Shown here: positions 1-5,626 of the stretch, in pieces | How the letters are laid out: each line of letters opens with the position of its first letter | Numbering within the stretch: position 1 is the stretch's first letter | NCBI GenBank assembly: GCA_964564695.1 | Contig: CAZMCC010000138.1 | Span: 1 to 7,171 of the forward strand | Direction: 5' to 3' | Source of the DNA: CAZMCC01 sp964564695 | Lineage (GTDB): Bacteria > Planctomycetota > Phycisphaerae > Phycisphaerales > UBA1924 | Length of the DNA stretch: 7,171 nucleotides | The notes under the pieces: model-generated | What the model saw: the letters and a program-made list of their open reading frames with translations, nothing else | Told to the model about the DNA's origin: nothing | The model's database searches: none | Translations under genes and position numbers: made by a program

Positions 1-83
1 TCGCGGCGGTCCCCGGCGAGACCACACGACCGACGGAGGCCGTGGGCCTCGCACTCAGTTCACCGGCGTTCCAGTACTTCTGA
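1..83 (+). CDS. 3' end of a probable DUF1800 family protein (partial)
   Basis: An open frame enters from the left edge (first full codon at 3) and stops at TGA 81-83, giving 26 residues that end in ALSSPAFQYF. A C-terminus of the form 'LLSSPEFQ..' is characteristic of DUF1800 proteins, which very often lie directly upstream of a DUF1501 gene in planctomycetes, proteobacteria and Bacteroidetes. The next gene here is a DUF1501 gene on the same strand. The function of DUF1800 is not known; the family is usually exported. The call rests on a short tail plus gene order, so the family is likely but not proven, and nothing can be said about its catalytic part. Confidence 0.6.
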   Translation, partial: AAVPGETTRPTEAVGLALSSPAFQYF

Positions 84-108
84 TCTCCGCTCCACGCCCC
101 GAGTTTCC

Positions 109-134
109 GACCCCCGCACCTCCCGGCGGGGGTC
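109..134 (+). terminator. Perfect 9-bp hairpin in the DUF1800-DUF1501 gap
   Basis: GACCCCCGC (109-117) and GCGGGGGTC (126-134) are perfect inverted repeats around an 8-nt loop, 26 nt after the DUF1800 stop. The sequence that follows is C-rich with only a TTT (142-144) and a run of nine C (145-153), so there is no proper U-tract. It could be a weak or Rho-assisted terminator, a processing or stability hairpin that adjusts output between the two genes, or a chance product of high GC. The rest of the gap (135-209) is a C-rich pyrimidine stretch without a recognisable promoter. Confidence 0.35.
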
Positions 135-221
135 CCCCCACTTTCCCCCCCCCGCCCGCGTCAGAATCCGCTCCTCCCCTCCCCACCACGCCCCCAAGCC
201 CCCCCACACGAGGACCAAGGC

Positions 222-1523
222 ATGTCTTCGAATTCGCAATCCGGCTGCCGTGAATACGCGTCGCTCTCGCGGCGCCGCTTCATCGTCAGCGCCGGCACGG
301 CCGCGGCCGCCATCGCCGCCGCCCCCAGCTGGCTCCCACGCGTCGCCTTCGCCCGCGATCACCGCGGCACCCAGCGCGACGTCCTCATCTCCATCTTCCT
401 CCGCGGCGGCGCCGACGTCCTGTCGCTCTGCGTCCCCTACGCCGAGCCCAACTACTACCTCCAGCGCCCCAACACCGGCATCCTCCCGCCGGGACAGGGC
501 CCGATGTCGTGCATCGACCTGGGCGCCGGCGGCCAGGGGATGTTCGGCTTCCCCCCCGCGTTCGCGCCGCTCATGCCCGCGTACAACGACGCCAAGCTGC
601 TCTTCGTCCATGCCACCGGCTCGCAGAGCGCCACCCGCTCTCACTTTGAAGAACAGCGCCGCCTCGAGGGCGGCGACCCCGAGAACACCCACCCCGTCAC
701 CGGCTGGCTCGGCCGCCACCTCGCGACCGTGACCCCCGCGGTCCCCGATTCGGTCCTGCGTGCCGTCGCGATCGACATGAGCCTCCCCATGACCCTCGCC
801 GGGGCGCCCGAGGCGCTCCCGCTCCCGTACTTCGGCGGGTTCACGCTCCTGGGCCCGGCCGACTCGCGGGCGCGCCGTCGCACCGAGATCGAGACCATGC
901 ACGCCCGCTGGGTCGACCCCATGCGGGCCATCGCCGACGCCACCTTCGAGACCGTCGACATCCTCACCGCCATCAACTTCGCCGGCTACGTCCCCTCCGG
1001 CGGCGCGCAGTATCTCACCACGGACCTCGGCCTGGCCCTCAAGTCCGCCGCCGCGATGATCAAGGCCGAGGTCGGCCTCGAGGCGATCGCCATCGACGTC
1101 GGCGGCTGGGACACCCACGACGGGCAGGGCACCCTCGAAGGCCCCCTCGCCGACCTCATGGCCAACCTCGCCGCCAACATGGGCGCGTTCTACCGCGACA
1201 TGACCACCGGCTCGGCCCCCGGCTTCGTCCTCGCGTGCATGTCCGAGTTCGGCCGGCGCGTCACCGAAAACGGCTCCGCCGGCCACGACCACGGCCGCGG
1301 CGGCGGCCTCATGCTCATGGGCCCCGCCATCGCCGGTGGGCGCGTCCTCACCCAGTGGCCCGGCCTTGAGCCCGATCAGCTCTTCGAGGGCAAGGACCTC
1401 CACGTCACCACCGACTACCGCGACATCCTCGGTGAGGTCATCCAGAACCGCCTGGGCAACCCGAACCTCCAAGGTGTCTTCCCCGGCTTCACGACCTATT
1501 CCCCCAAGGGGGTGCTGGCATGA
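222..1523 (+). CDS. DUF1501 family protein with Tat signal
   Basis: This 433-residue protein has a twin-arginine signal: SRRRFIV at residues 16-22, an Ala-rich hydrophobic stretch to about 37, and a likely cleavage site after AFA (42-44). It should therefore be exported folded across the inner membrane. Family signatures follow in order: FLRGGADVLSLCVPYAEPNYY-like segment near residues 59-80, TRSHFEEQ at 138-145, VGGWDTHDGQ at 293-302, and SEFGRRVTENGSAGHDHGRGGG at 341-362, whose His355, Asp356 and His357 together with Asp297 and His299 look like metal or catalytic positions. DUF1501 proteins belong to the alkaline phosphatase/sulfatase-like fold group, but no substrate is established. The length is normal for the family. 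The start ATG has GAGGA at 210-214, seven bases upstream. The gene follows the DUF1800 tail and overlaps the next gene by four bases, so the three are probably co-transcribed. Confidence 0.9.
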   Translation: MSSNSQSGCREYASLSRRRFIVSAGTAAAAIAAAPSWLPRVAFARDHRGTQRDVLISIFLRGGADVLSLCVPYAEPNYYLQRPNTGILPPGQGPMSCIDLGAGGQGMFGFPPAFAPLMPAYNDAKLLFVHATGSQSATRSHFEEQRRLEGGDPENTHPVTGWLGRHLATVTPAVPDSVLRAVAIDMSLPMTLAGAPEALPLPYFGGFTLLGPADSRARRRTEIETMHARWVDPMRAIADATFETVDILTAINFAGYVPSGGAQYLTTDLGLALKSAAAMIKAEVGLEAIAIDVGGWDTHDGQGTLEGPLADLMANLAANMGAFYRDMTTGSAPGFVLACMSEFGRRVTENGSAGHDHGRGGGLMLMGPAIAGGRVLTQWPGLEPDQLFEGKDLHVTTDYRDILGEVIQNRLGNPNLQGVFPGFTTYSPKGVLA

Positions 1524-2509
1524 CGAGTTCCCGCGTTCTCTCTCTCCTCGCCGGCTTCGCGTTCGCGAGCACCGCGCCCGCCCAGACGGCCCTCTACAGC
1601 AACGCGAGCACCACCCCCGGCGTGCCCGCCATCGCCACCGGCGCCGTCTCCCAGAGCGGCGCCCTCGCCCCCGCCGGCGCGGCGTGGAGCGAGCTCCAGG
1701 CCGCCGGCGGCATCGCCAACGCCGTCTCGGGCTTCAGCGTCCACACGCTGCTCGACGGCACAACGGCCCACCGCGCCGCCGACGACTTCACCGTCGGCCC
1801 CGGCTGGCGCCTCGACCGGCTCGACGTCTTCGTCTACCAGACCGGCTTCGACGGCCCCCCCTCCCCCCTCGCCGGCGCCAACGCCCGCATCTGGTGGGGC
1901 CAGCCCGACGCCGAAGGCAGCGTGATCATCTGGGGCGACACCACCACCAACCGTCTCGTCGAAGTCACCCCGACCGACGTCTACCGCGTATTCAACTCCG
2001 CCGCGTCTCCCTCGCCGCAGACGCCGACGACCATGCGCCGCATCTGGCGTGCCTCACTGAACCTCGGCGGCCTCACGCTGACCGAGGGCCACTACTGGAT
2101 CGAGTGGCAGATCGAGTCCGACAATGTTGACCAGGAGGTCTTCGCCGTTCCGGCCACGATCGCCGGGGCGCGCGGAGCCCAGAGTCCCAACGCTTTGCAC
2201 CTCGACTGGCGCGACGGCGCCAACTGGCAACCCGCCATCGACACCGGCAAGCCCACCTTCGGCCCCGACGTCCCCCAGGAACTCGCGTTCATCCTCATGG
2301 GCGACGACGGCTCCGCCGACTGCCCCGTCGACTGGGACCGCAACGGCATCGTCAACTCCGCCGACGTCGGCGCCTTCATCAACAGCTGGTTCGAAGACCA
2401 GGCCAACGGCACCCTCATCGCCGATTTCGACGGCAACGGCATCTCCAACTCCACCGATGTCGGCGAGTTCATCAACGTCTGGTTCGCCTCCCAGCAGGGG
2501 TGCGGATAA
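1520..2509 (+). CDS. Secreted protein with C-terminal dockerin-like (GC-type) module
   Basis: The 329-residue product starts with a Sec signal peptide (hydrophobic 6-18, likely cleavage after APA, residues 19-21). Residues about 22-265 are rich in aromatic, beta-prone segments (for example DDFTVGPGWRLDRLDVFVYQ and HYWIEWQIES) and resemble beta-sandwich surface proteins of planctomycetes; I do not recognise a catalytic motif. Residues 267-329 form two EF-hand-like dockerin repeats, with Ca-binding patterns D271-x-D273-x-N275 ... D282 and D302-x-D304-x-N306 ... D313, exactly 31 residues apart, each followed by FIN(S/V)WF. The chain ends in GCG. Its only two cysteines, Cys268 and Cys328, bracket this module. 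Such terminal modules are known in Phycisphaerae as GC-type dockerin domains and probably anchor or sort the protein. The ATGA overlap with the DUF1501 gene and an AGGGGG ribosome site at 1507-1512 indicate coupled translation. The body function is unknown. Confidence 0.85.
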   Translation: MTSSRVLSLLAGFAFASTAPAQTALYSNASTTPGVPAIATGAVSQSGALAPAGAAWSELQAAGGIANAVSGFSVHTLLDGTTAHRAADDFTVGPGWRLDRLDVFVYQTGFDGPPSPLAGANARIWWGQPDAEGSVIIWGDTTTNRLVEVTPTDVYRVFNSAASPSPQTPTTMRRIWRASLNLGGLTLTEGHYWIEWQIESDNVDQEVFAVPATIAGARGAQSPNALHLDWRDGANWQPAIDTGKPTFGPDVPQELAFILMGDDGSADCPVDWDRNGIVNSADVGAFINSWFEDQANGTLIADFDGNGISNSTDVGEFINVWFASQQGCG

Positions 2510-2525
2510 GTCGCAGATCCCGGCT

Positions 2526-2611
2526 GGGTGCCCCGGCGGAGCTCTGTCCGCCGGGCCGTGGTTCCCCAGCTGTCGGTAAGTCCGGGCGGACAAAGCTCCG
2601 CCCGGGCACCC
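2526..2611. repeat. Pair of inverted REP-like palindromes (BIME-like)
   Basis: Two 30-nt units, 2526-2555 and the reverse complement of 2582-2611, match at 27 of 30 positions and face each other across 26 nt. Each unit has an unpaired GGGTGC head and a perfect 9-bp hairpin with a 6-nt loop: stems 2532-2540/2547-2555 (loop GCTCTG) and 2582-2590/2597-2605 (loop CAAAGC). Two of the three differences are at positions that pair with each other in the stem (C2534-G2553 against G-C in the other unit), and the third is in the loop. This architecture matches REP/BIME elements mobilised by RAYT-type transposases in other bacteria. No RAYT gene is in the window. The element starts 17 nt after the dockerin gene stop and could also act as a transcript end. 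Confidence 0.7.
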
Positions 2612-2621
2612 GCGCGTGAAC

Positions 2622-2627
2622 TACCCT
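2622..2627 (+). promoter_or_regulatory. Candidate -10 box (TACCCT) of pyrC, leaderless geometry
   Basis: TACCCT fits the relaxed TANNNT -10 pattern and ends seven bases before the pyrC ATG, where transcription would begin at or near the start codon. No Shine-Dalgarno sequence is visible before pyrC, which fits a leaderless mRNA. There is no good -35 element because that position is occupied by the repeat hairpin. This is weak alone and gains weight from the same spacing before lgt and mntA. Confidence 0.3.
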
Positions 2628-2634
2628 CCCCGCG

Positions 2635-4005
2635 ATGTCCTCCACCCTCATCCTGAACGGCCGTGTCATCGACCCCGCCTCCGGGCGCGACGAGCGTGCC
2701 GACGTCGCCATCGCCGCCGGCGTGGTCGCGGCCATCGGCCACGGCCTTCCCCGCTCCCCCGCCGACCGCATCATCGACGCCGAGGGCTGCCTGGTGTGCC
2801 CCGGCCTGATCGACCCGCATGTGCACCTGCGCGAGCCGGGCCGCGAAGAAGCCGAGACGATCGCGACCGGCACCGAGGCCGCCGTCGCCGGCGGCTTCAC
2901 CACCGTCGTCTGCATGCCCAACACGACCCCCGCGATCGACGACGACGCGATGGTCGAGTTCATCTTCAAGCAGGCCGACCTCACCGGTCGCTGCCGCGTC
3001 TTCCCGGTCGGGGCCGTCTCCAAGGGCCGCCTGGGCGAAGAACTCGCCGAGATCGGCCTCATGTCCCGCGCCGGCGCCGTCGGCTTCTCCGACGACGGCG
3101 ACTGCGTCGCCTCCGCCGCCCTCATGCAGCGGGCCCTCAACTACATCCGCCCCACCGGCCGCGCTCTCATGCAGCACTGCCAGGAGGCCACCCTCACCCG
3201 CGGCGCCTCGATGCACGCCGGCGAGGTCGCCACGCGCCTGGGCCTCATCGGTTGGCCCCGCGTCGCCGAAGAGGTCGCCATCGAGCGCGACATCCGCCTC
3301 AACCGCTCCATCGGCTGCGCCTACCACATCCAGCACATGTCCAGCGGCGGCTCGGTCGACATCGTCCGCCGCGCCCGCAAAGAGGGCCAGCCCGTCACCG
3401 CCGAGGTCGCCCCCCACCACCTGCTCCTCACCCACGACCTCATCGAGAAGGGCCCCGGCGAGGGCGGCGAAATCCCCGGCAACAACGAACGCGGCTCCGA
3501 CGGCGGCCCGGCCTACTGGACCGCCGCCAAGATGAACCCCCCGCTCCGCGAACGCTCCGACATCGAAGCCCTCCTCAAGGGCGTCGCCGACGGCACAATC
3601 ACCATCCTGGGCACCGACCACGCGCCCCACACCGAGGAAGCCAAGAGCCTCGAATTCGAGCAGGCCCCCTTCGGCATCATCGGCCTCGAGACCGCCCTGG
3701 GCCTCTACGCCCGCGCCCTCGTCGACGCCGGCGTCATCGACTGGACCCGCCTCATCGCCATGATGACCATCGAGCCCGCCCGCCTCTGCGGCCTCGAAGC
3801 CCGCGGCCTCGGCCGCCTCAAAGTCGGCGGCCCCGCCGACATCACGGTCATCGACCCCGACCTCAAGTGGACCATCGGCCCCGCCGACCTCGTCGGCAAG
3901 TCCCGCAACACCCCGTTCCTCGGCGCCGACGTAAAGGGCCGCGCGATCGCAACGATCGTGGGCGGCGTCGTCAGGCTCGAGCGTCGCGAAGCCGTGAGGG
4001 CCTAG
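2635..4005 (+). CDS. pyrC: Dihydroorotase, class I
   Basis: The enzyme interconverts N-carbamoyl-L-aspartate and L-dihydroorotate, the third step of de novo pyrimidine synthesis, in the cytoplasm. The 456-residue sequence shows the amidohydrolase order: PHVHLREPG at 61-69 (zinc ligands His62, His64), CMPNT at 93-97, FSDDG at 151-155 (the Asp that bridges the metals in class I enzymes, where class II has a carbamylated Lys), QHCQE with His181, HIQHMS with His234, and GTDHAPH at 326-332 (catalytic Asp328). This marks it as an active class I enzyme rather than an inactive pyrC' homologue. Residues about 271-296 form a Gly/Asn-rich insertion before KMNPPLR that is longer than in enzymes I know. 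The ATG has no Shine-Dalgarno. pyrB is not adjacent; the gene stands between a repeat element and convergent lgt, probably as its own unit. Confidence 0.95.
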   Translation: MSSTLILNGRVIDPASGRDERADVAIAAGVVAAIGHGLPRSPADRIIDAEGCLVCPGLIDPHVHLREPGREEAETIATGTEAAVAGGFTTVVCMPNTTPAIDDDAMVEFIFKQADLTGRCRVFPVGAVSKGRLGEELAEIGLMSRAGAVGFSDDGDCVASAALMQRALNYIRPTGRALMQHCQEATLTRGASMHAGEVATRLGLIGWPRVAEEVAIERDIRLNRSIGCAYHIQHMSSGGSVDIVRRARKEGQPVTAEVAPHHLLLTHDLIEKGPGEGGEIPGNNERGSDGGPAYWTAAKMNPPLRERSDIEALLKGVADGTITILGTDHAPHTEEAKSLEFEQAPFGIIGLETALGLYARALVDAGVIDWTRLIAMMTIEPARLCGLEARGLGRLKVGGPADITVIDPDLKWTIGPADLVGKSRNTPFLGADVKGRAIATIVGGVVRLERREAVRA

Positions 4006-4026
4006 ACGAACATCTCTGGTTCTTCA

Positions 4027-4086
4027 CGCCCGGAGGGCGCACGACCGTTGCCGGTGGCGCGGCGAGGCTTGGCGAGCAAGCCACCG
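4027..4086. terminator. Hairpin cluster after pyrC
   Basis: Downstream of pyrC lie CGCCC-GGA-GGGCG (4027-4039) and a compound inverted repeat: CGGTGGC (4052-4058) against GCCACCG (4080-4086), with an inner GGCTTG-GCGAG-CAAGCC stem (4066-4082). The inner and outer stems share bases, so only parts can form together (for instance 4052-4055/4083-4086 plus the inner 6 bp). There is no U-run, so this is not a textbook intrinsic terminator. Lying between convergent genes it may terminate pyrC in a Rho-assisted way, or be a dispersed palindromic repeat. No gene is seen in 4006-4181. Confidence 0.4.
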
Positions 4087-4123
4087 TGAGAAGCCTCCTC
4101 CTCTGCATTGGTATATGGCTCTC

Positions 4124-4143
4124 TCCGCCCGACTGAGGGCGGA
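4124..4143. terminator. 7-bp hairpin between convergent pyrC and lgt
   Basis: TCCGCCC (4124-4130) and GGGCGGA (4137-4143) pair perfectly around GACTGA. It lies about 40 nt beyond the lgt stop on the lgt transcript and about 120 nt beyond pyrC. A short AT-richer stretch (GCATTGGTATATGG, 4104-4117) lies on the downstream side as read from lgt, though it lacks a run of T on that strand. It is a plausible 3' end for lgt mRNA, not a certain one. Confidence 0.35.
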
Positions 4144-4181
4144 CGACCCTCCTCGCGTCCATCACTCCGGGGTACTGCCGA

Positions 4182-5264
4182 TCACGCCCGTGACCCGTCG
4201 CTCGCGCTCCGGGCTCTCATCCACCCCCCCACCTTCGGCGCCGTCCTCTTCCAGCACCACACCAACGTGCACGTCCCCGCCGCCACCATCGCCGCGCTCA
4301 GCCACTGCCCGCGCGACAACCCACCCGGCCGCCCCACCTCAAACCGGTCATCCGGCAACCGCCAGATCTCCGTGATGATCCGCATCGCCCCATACGCAAT
4401 GAGCCAGATCGACCCGACCACCCCCGGCTTCTGCGGCCGCGCCGCCGCCGCCCACACGATCACCCCCACCACGATCCCCTCCGCCGCCGCCTGATACAGC
4501 TGGCTCGGGTGCCGCGAGCTCAAGATCAGCCGAAGCTGATCGCCATACTGAGCCGCGTGCGAGACGATCCGCTCCAGCGTCCGCGACACCGACTCGCCGG
4601 GCACACTCGCCGCCTGAATCAGCGCCCCAAGCGTCTCCTGCTGCTCCATCGACAGCTTCGGCCGGTGCTTCTCGCCCAGCAGCAGCTCCTGCGGAAACTG
4701 CACCGTCCACCACGGCCCCGGCTTGCCCGGCCCCGACACAATCGCCCCGAGCAGCTCCCCGTTGATGAAGTTCGCCACCCGCCCGAAGAACATCCCGATC
4801 GGGCACAACAGCGCGAGGATGTCGCACACGTGCTGCCACGGGCACCGCCCCTCGACAAGGTTCGGCGTCGCCGGATCGAGCGACTTGAACCCCAGGCTCA
4901 CGCGCCACCCGGCGAGGATGATCCCGACGATCCCGCCGTGCGACGCCATGCCCCCTTCGTTCAGCGCCAGCACACCCCAGAACGGAAAGTGATCCAGCGA
5001 GGTCGTGAACAGGCTGGGCTGGTACACGAGGCAGTATCCCAGCCGCCCCCCCACGAGCACGCCCCCGATCAGCCACAGCATCGCGTCCGCGGCCCGGTTC
5101 GCCGGAATCAGGCACGCCCCGCGCCGAATGAGCCACAGCATCAGGAAGTACGCGACAACGAACCCCGCCAGGTACGACATGCCGTACCAGCGGATCCCGA
5201 AGTTCTCGCTGAACCGGACGATGAACGGGTTCAGGGTGTGCAGCCAGGCGGCGAGGGTGAACAT
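4182..5264 (-). CDS. lgt: Prolipoprotein diacylglyceryl transferase
   Basis: Lgt moves diacylglycerol from phosphatidylglycerol to the lipobox cysteine of prolipoproteins in the inner membrane, before signal peptidase II. From the ATG at 5262-5264 the protein has 360 residues. Family landmarks are Tyr27 in RWYG, SHGG with His109, GRVANFINGE with Arg162, Asn165 and Glu170, HPSQLY at 252-257, and RIITE with Arg295 and Glu299, which correspond to the essential E. coli residues Tyr26, His103, Arg143, Asn146, Glu151, Arg239 and Glu243. Hydrophobic segments near 28-46, 62-81, 111-121, 148-162, 262-275, 283-297 and 320-338 fit a multi-pass membrane protein. The stretch between Glu170 and His252 is about 35-40 residues longer than in E. 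coli. The frame stays open upstream to a GTG at 5333, but that would overlap mntA and add a non-homologous stretch, so 5264 is preferred. No Shine-Dalgarno is seen. Confidence 0.95.
   Translation of the reverse strand: MFTLAAWLHTLNPFIVRFSENFGIRWYGMSYLAGFVVAYFLMLWLIRRGACLIPANRAADAMLWLIGGVLVGGRLGYCLVYQPSLFTTSLDHFPFWGVLALNEGGMASHGGIVGIILAGWRVSLGFKSLDPATPNLVEGRCPWQHVCDILALLCPIGMFFGRVANFINGELLGAIVSGPGKPGPWWTVQFPQELLLGEKHRPKLSMEQQETLGALIQAASVPGESVSRTLERIVSHAAQYGDQLRLILSSRHPSQLYQAAAEGIVVGVIVWAAAARPQKPGVVGSIWLIAYGAMRIITEIWRLPDDRFEVGRPGGLSRGQWLSAAMVAAGTCTLVWCWKRTAPKVGGWMRARSASDGSRA
4190..4216. repeat. Possible REP-like motif overlapping the lgt 3' end
   Basis: The + strand carries ACCCGTCGCTCGCGCTCCGG (4193-4212), with short CCCG/CGGG arms around GTCGC..GCTC. 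The reverse reading CCGGAGCGCGAGCGACGGG resembles a short palindromic motif that I recall as dispersed in several planctomycete genomes. Only one copy is present here, so this is recall-based. If right, the repeat encodes the last residues of Lgt (ARSASDGSRA). Confidence 0.35.
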
Positions 5265-5317
5265 GCGCGGGATGGTAACCGGCAAGGATCGCGCGGGATG
5301 CGTGGTAGACTTACGCC
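5265..5317. promoter_or_regulatory. Divergent lgt/mntA promoter region with direct repeat
   Basis: Only 53 nt separate the two divergent start codons. On the - strand TACCAT (5277-5272) ends seven bases before the lgt ATG. On the + strand TAGACT (5306-5311), preceded by an extended -10 TGG (5303-5305), ends six bases before the mntA ATG. The 10-bp sequence GCGCGGGATG occurs twice, at 5265-5274 (overlapping the lgt -10) and 5291-5300 (just upstream of the mntA -10), 26 bp apart. This could be an operator for autoregulation, but no binding factor is known. Confidence 0.4.
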
Positions 5318-5626
5318 ATGCCCCCGTTGCCACTCACCGACCCCCAGCTCCAGGACTTGCGTGACTTCTGCAAGCGGTTCGGCGTGCGTGAGCTGGCTCT
5401 GTTCGGCTCCGTCTTGCGGGACGACTTCGCACCCGACAGCGACGTCGACGTGCTGATCGACTTTCTCCCGGGGCGGGGATTCACCTTTTCGAATACTCCC
5501 GACATCCTCGACGGGCTCGCGGCAATATTCGGGCGCGATGTTGACGTCGCCGAGAAGGGAACGATCACAAACCCGTTCCGACGCAGTGCAATCCTGGGTT
5601 CTGCCCGGGTGGTCTATGCCGCGTGA
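5318..5626 (+). CDS. mntA: MntA-type minimal nucleotidyltransferase antitoxin
   Basis: The 102-residue protein is a minimal nucleotidyltransferase. It carries GS-X10-DxD as Gly30-Ser31 ... Asp42-Val43-Asp44, and a third acidic residue at Asp76 in GRDVDV, as required for metal-dependent nucleotide transfer. The segment NPFRRSAIL near 85-93 and the final VVYA are typical. In studied pairs MntA transfers AMP units to a tyrosine of the HepT toxin and so neutralises it. It overlaps hepT by 11 nt. Start: no Shine-Dalgarno, but a good extended -10 (TGG-TAGACT) ends six bases before the ATG. Twenty-two of 102 codons end in A or T, against 6 in the first 80 codons of pyrC, which points to acquisition by transfer. 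All catalytic residues are present, so it should be active. Confidence 0.9.
   Translation: MPPLPLTDPQLQDLRDFCKRFGVRELALFGSVLRDDFAPDSDVDVLIDFLPGRGFTFSNTPDILDGLAAIFGRDVDVAEKGTITNPFRRSAILGSARVVYAA

Noticed and set aside
60..1472. A 470-codon open frame antisense to DUF1501
   Set aside because: It is the mirror of a GC-rich gene with few stops; the translation is a Gly/Ala/Glu/Val-rich low-complexity string without recognisable motifs, while the + strand has clear family signatures.
2092..3630. A 512-codon antisense frame spanning the dockerin gene end and pyrC
   Set aside because: It crosses two well-supported genes and an intergenic palindrome pair; low-complexity composition typical of high-GC shadow frames.
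2616..4136. A 506-codon + frame overlapping pyrC
   Set aside because: Arg/Pro/His-rich translation in another frame of pyrC; the pyrC frame has all catalytic motifs.
5262..5333. Longer Lgt start at GTG 5333
   Set aside because: It would add 23 residues without family similarity and overlap mntA; Lgt proteins usually begin close to the first conserved segment, as from ATG 5264.
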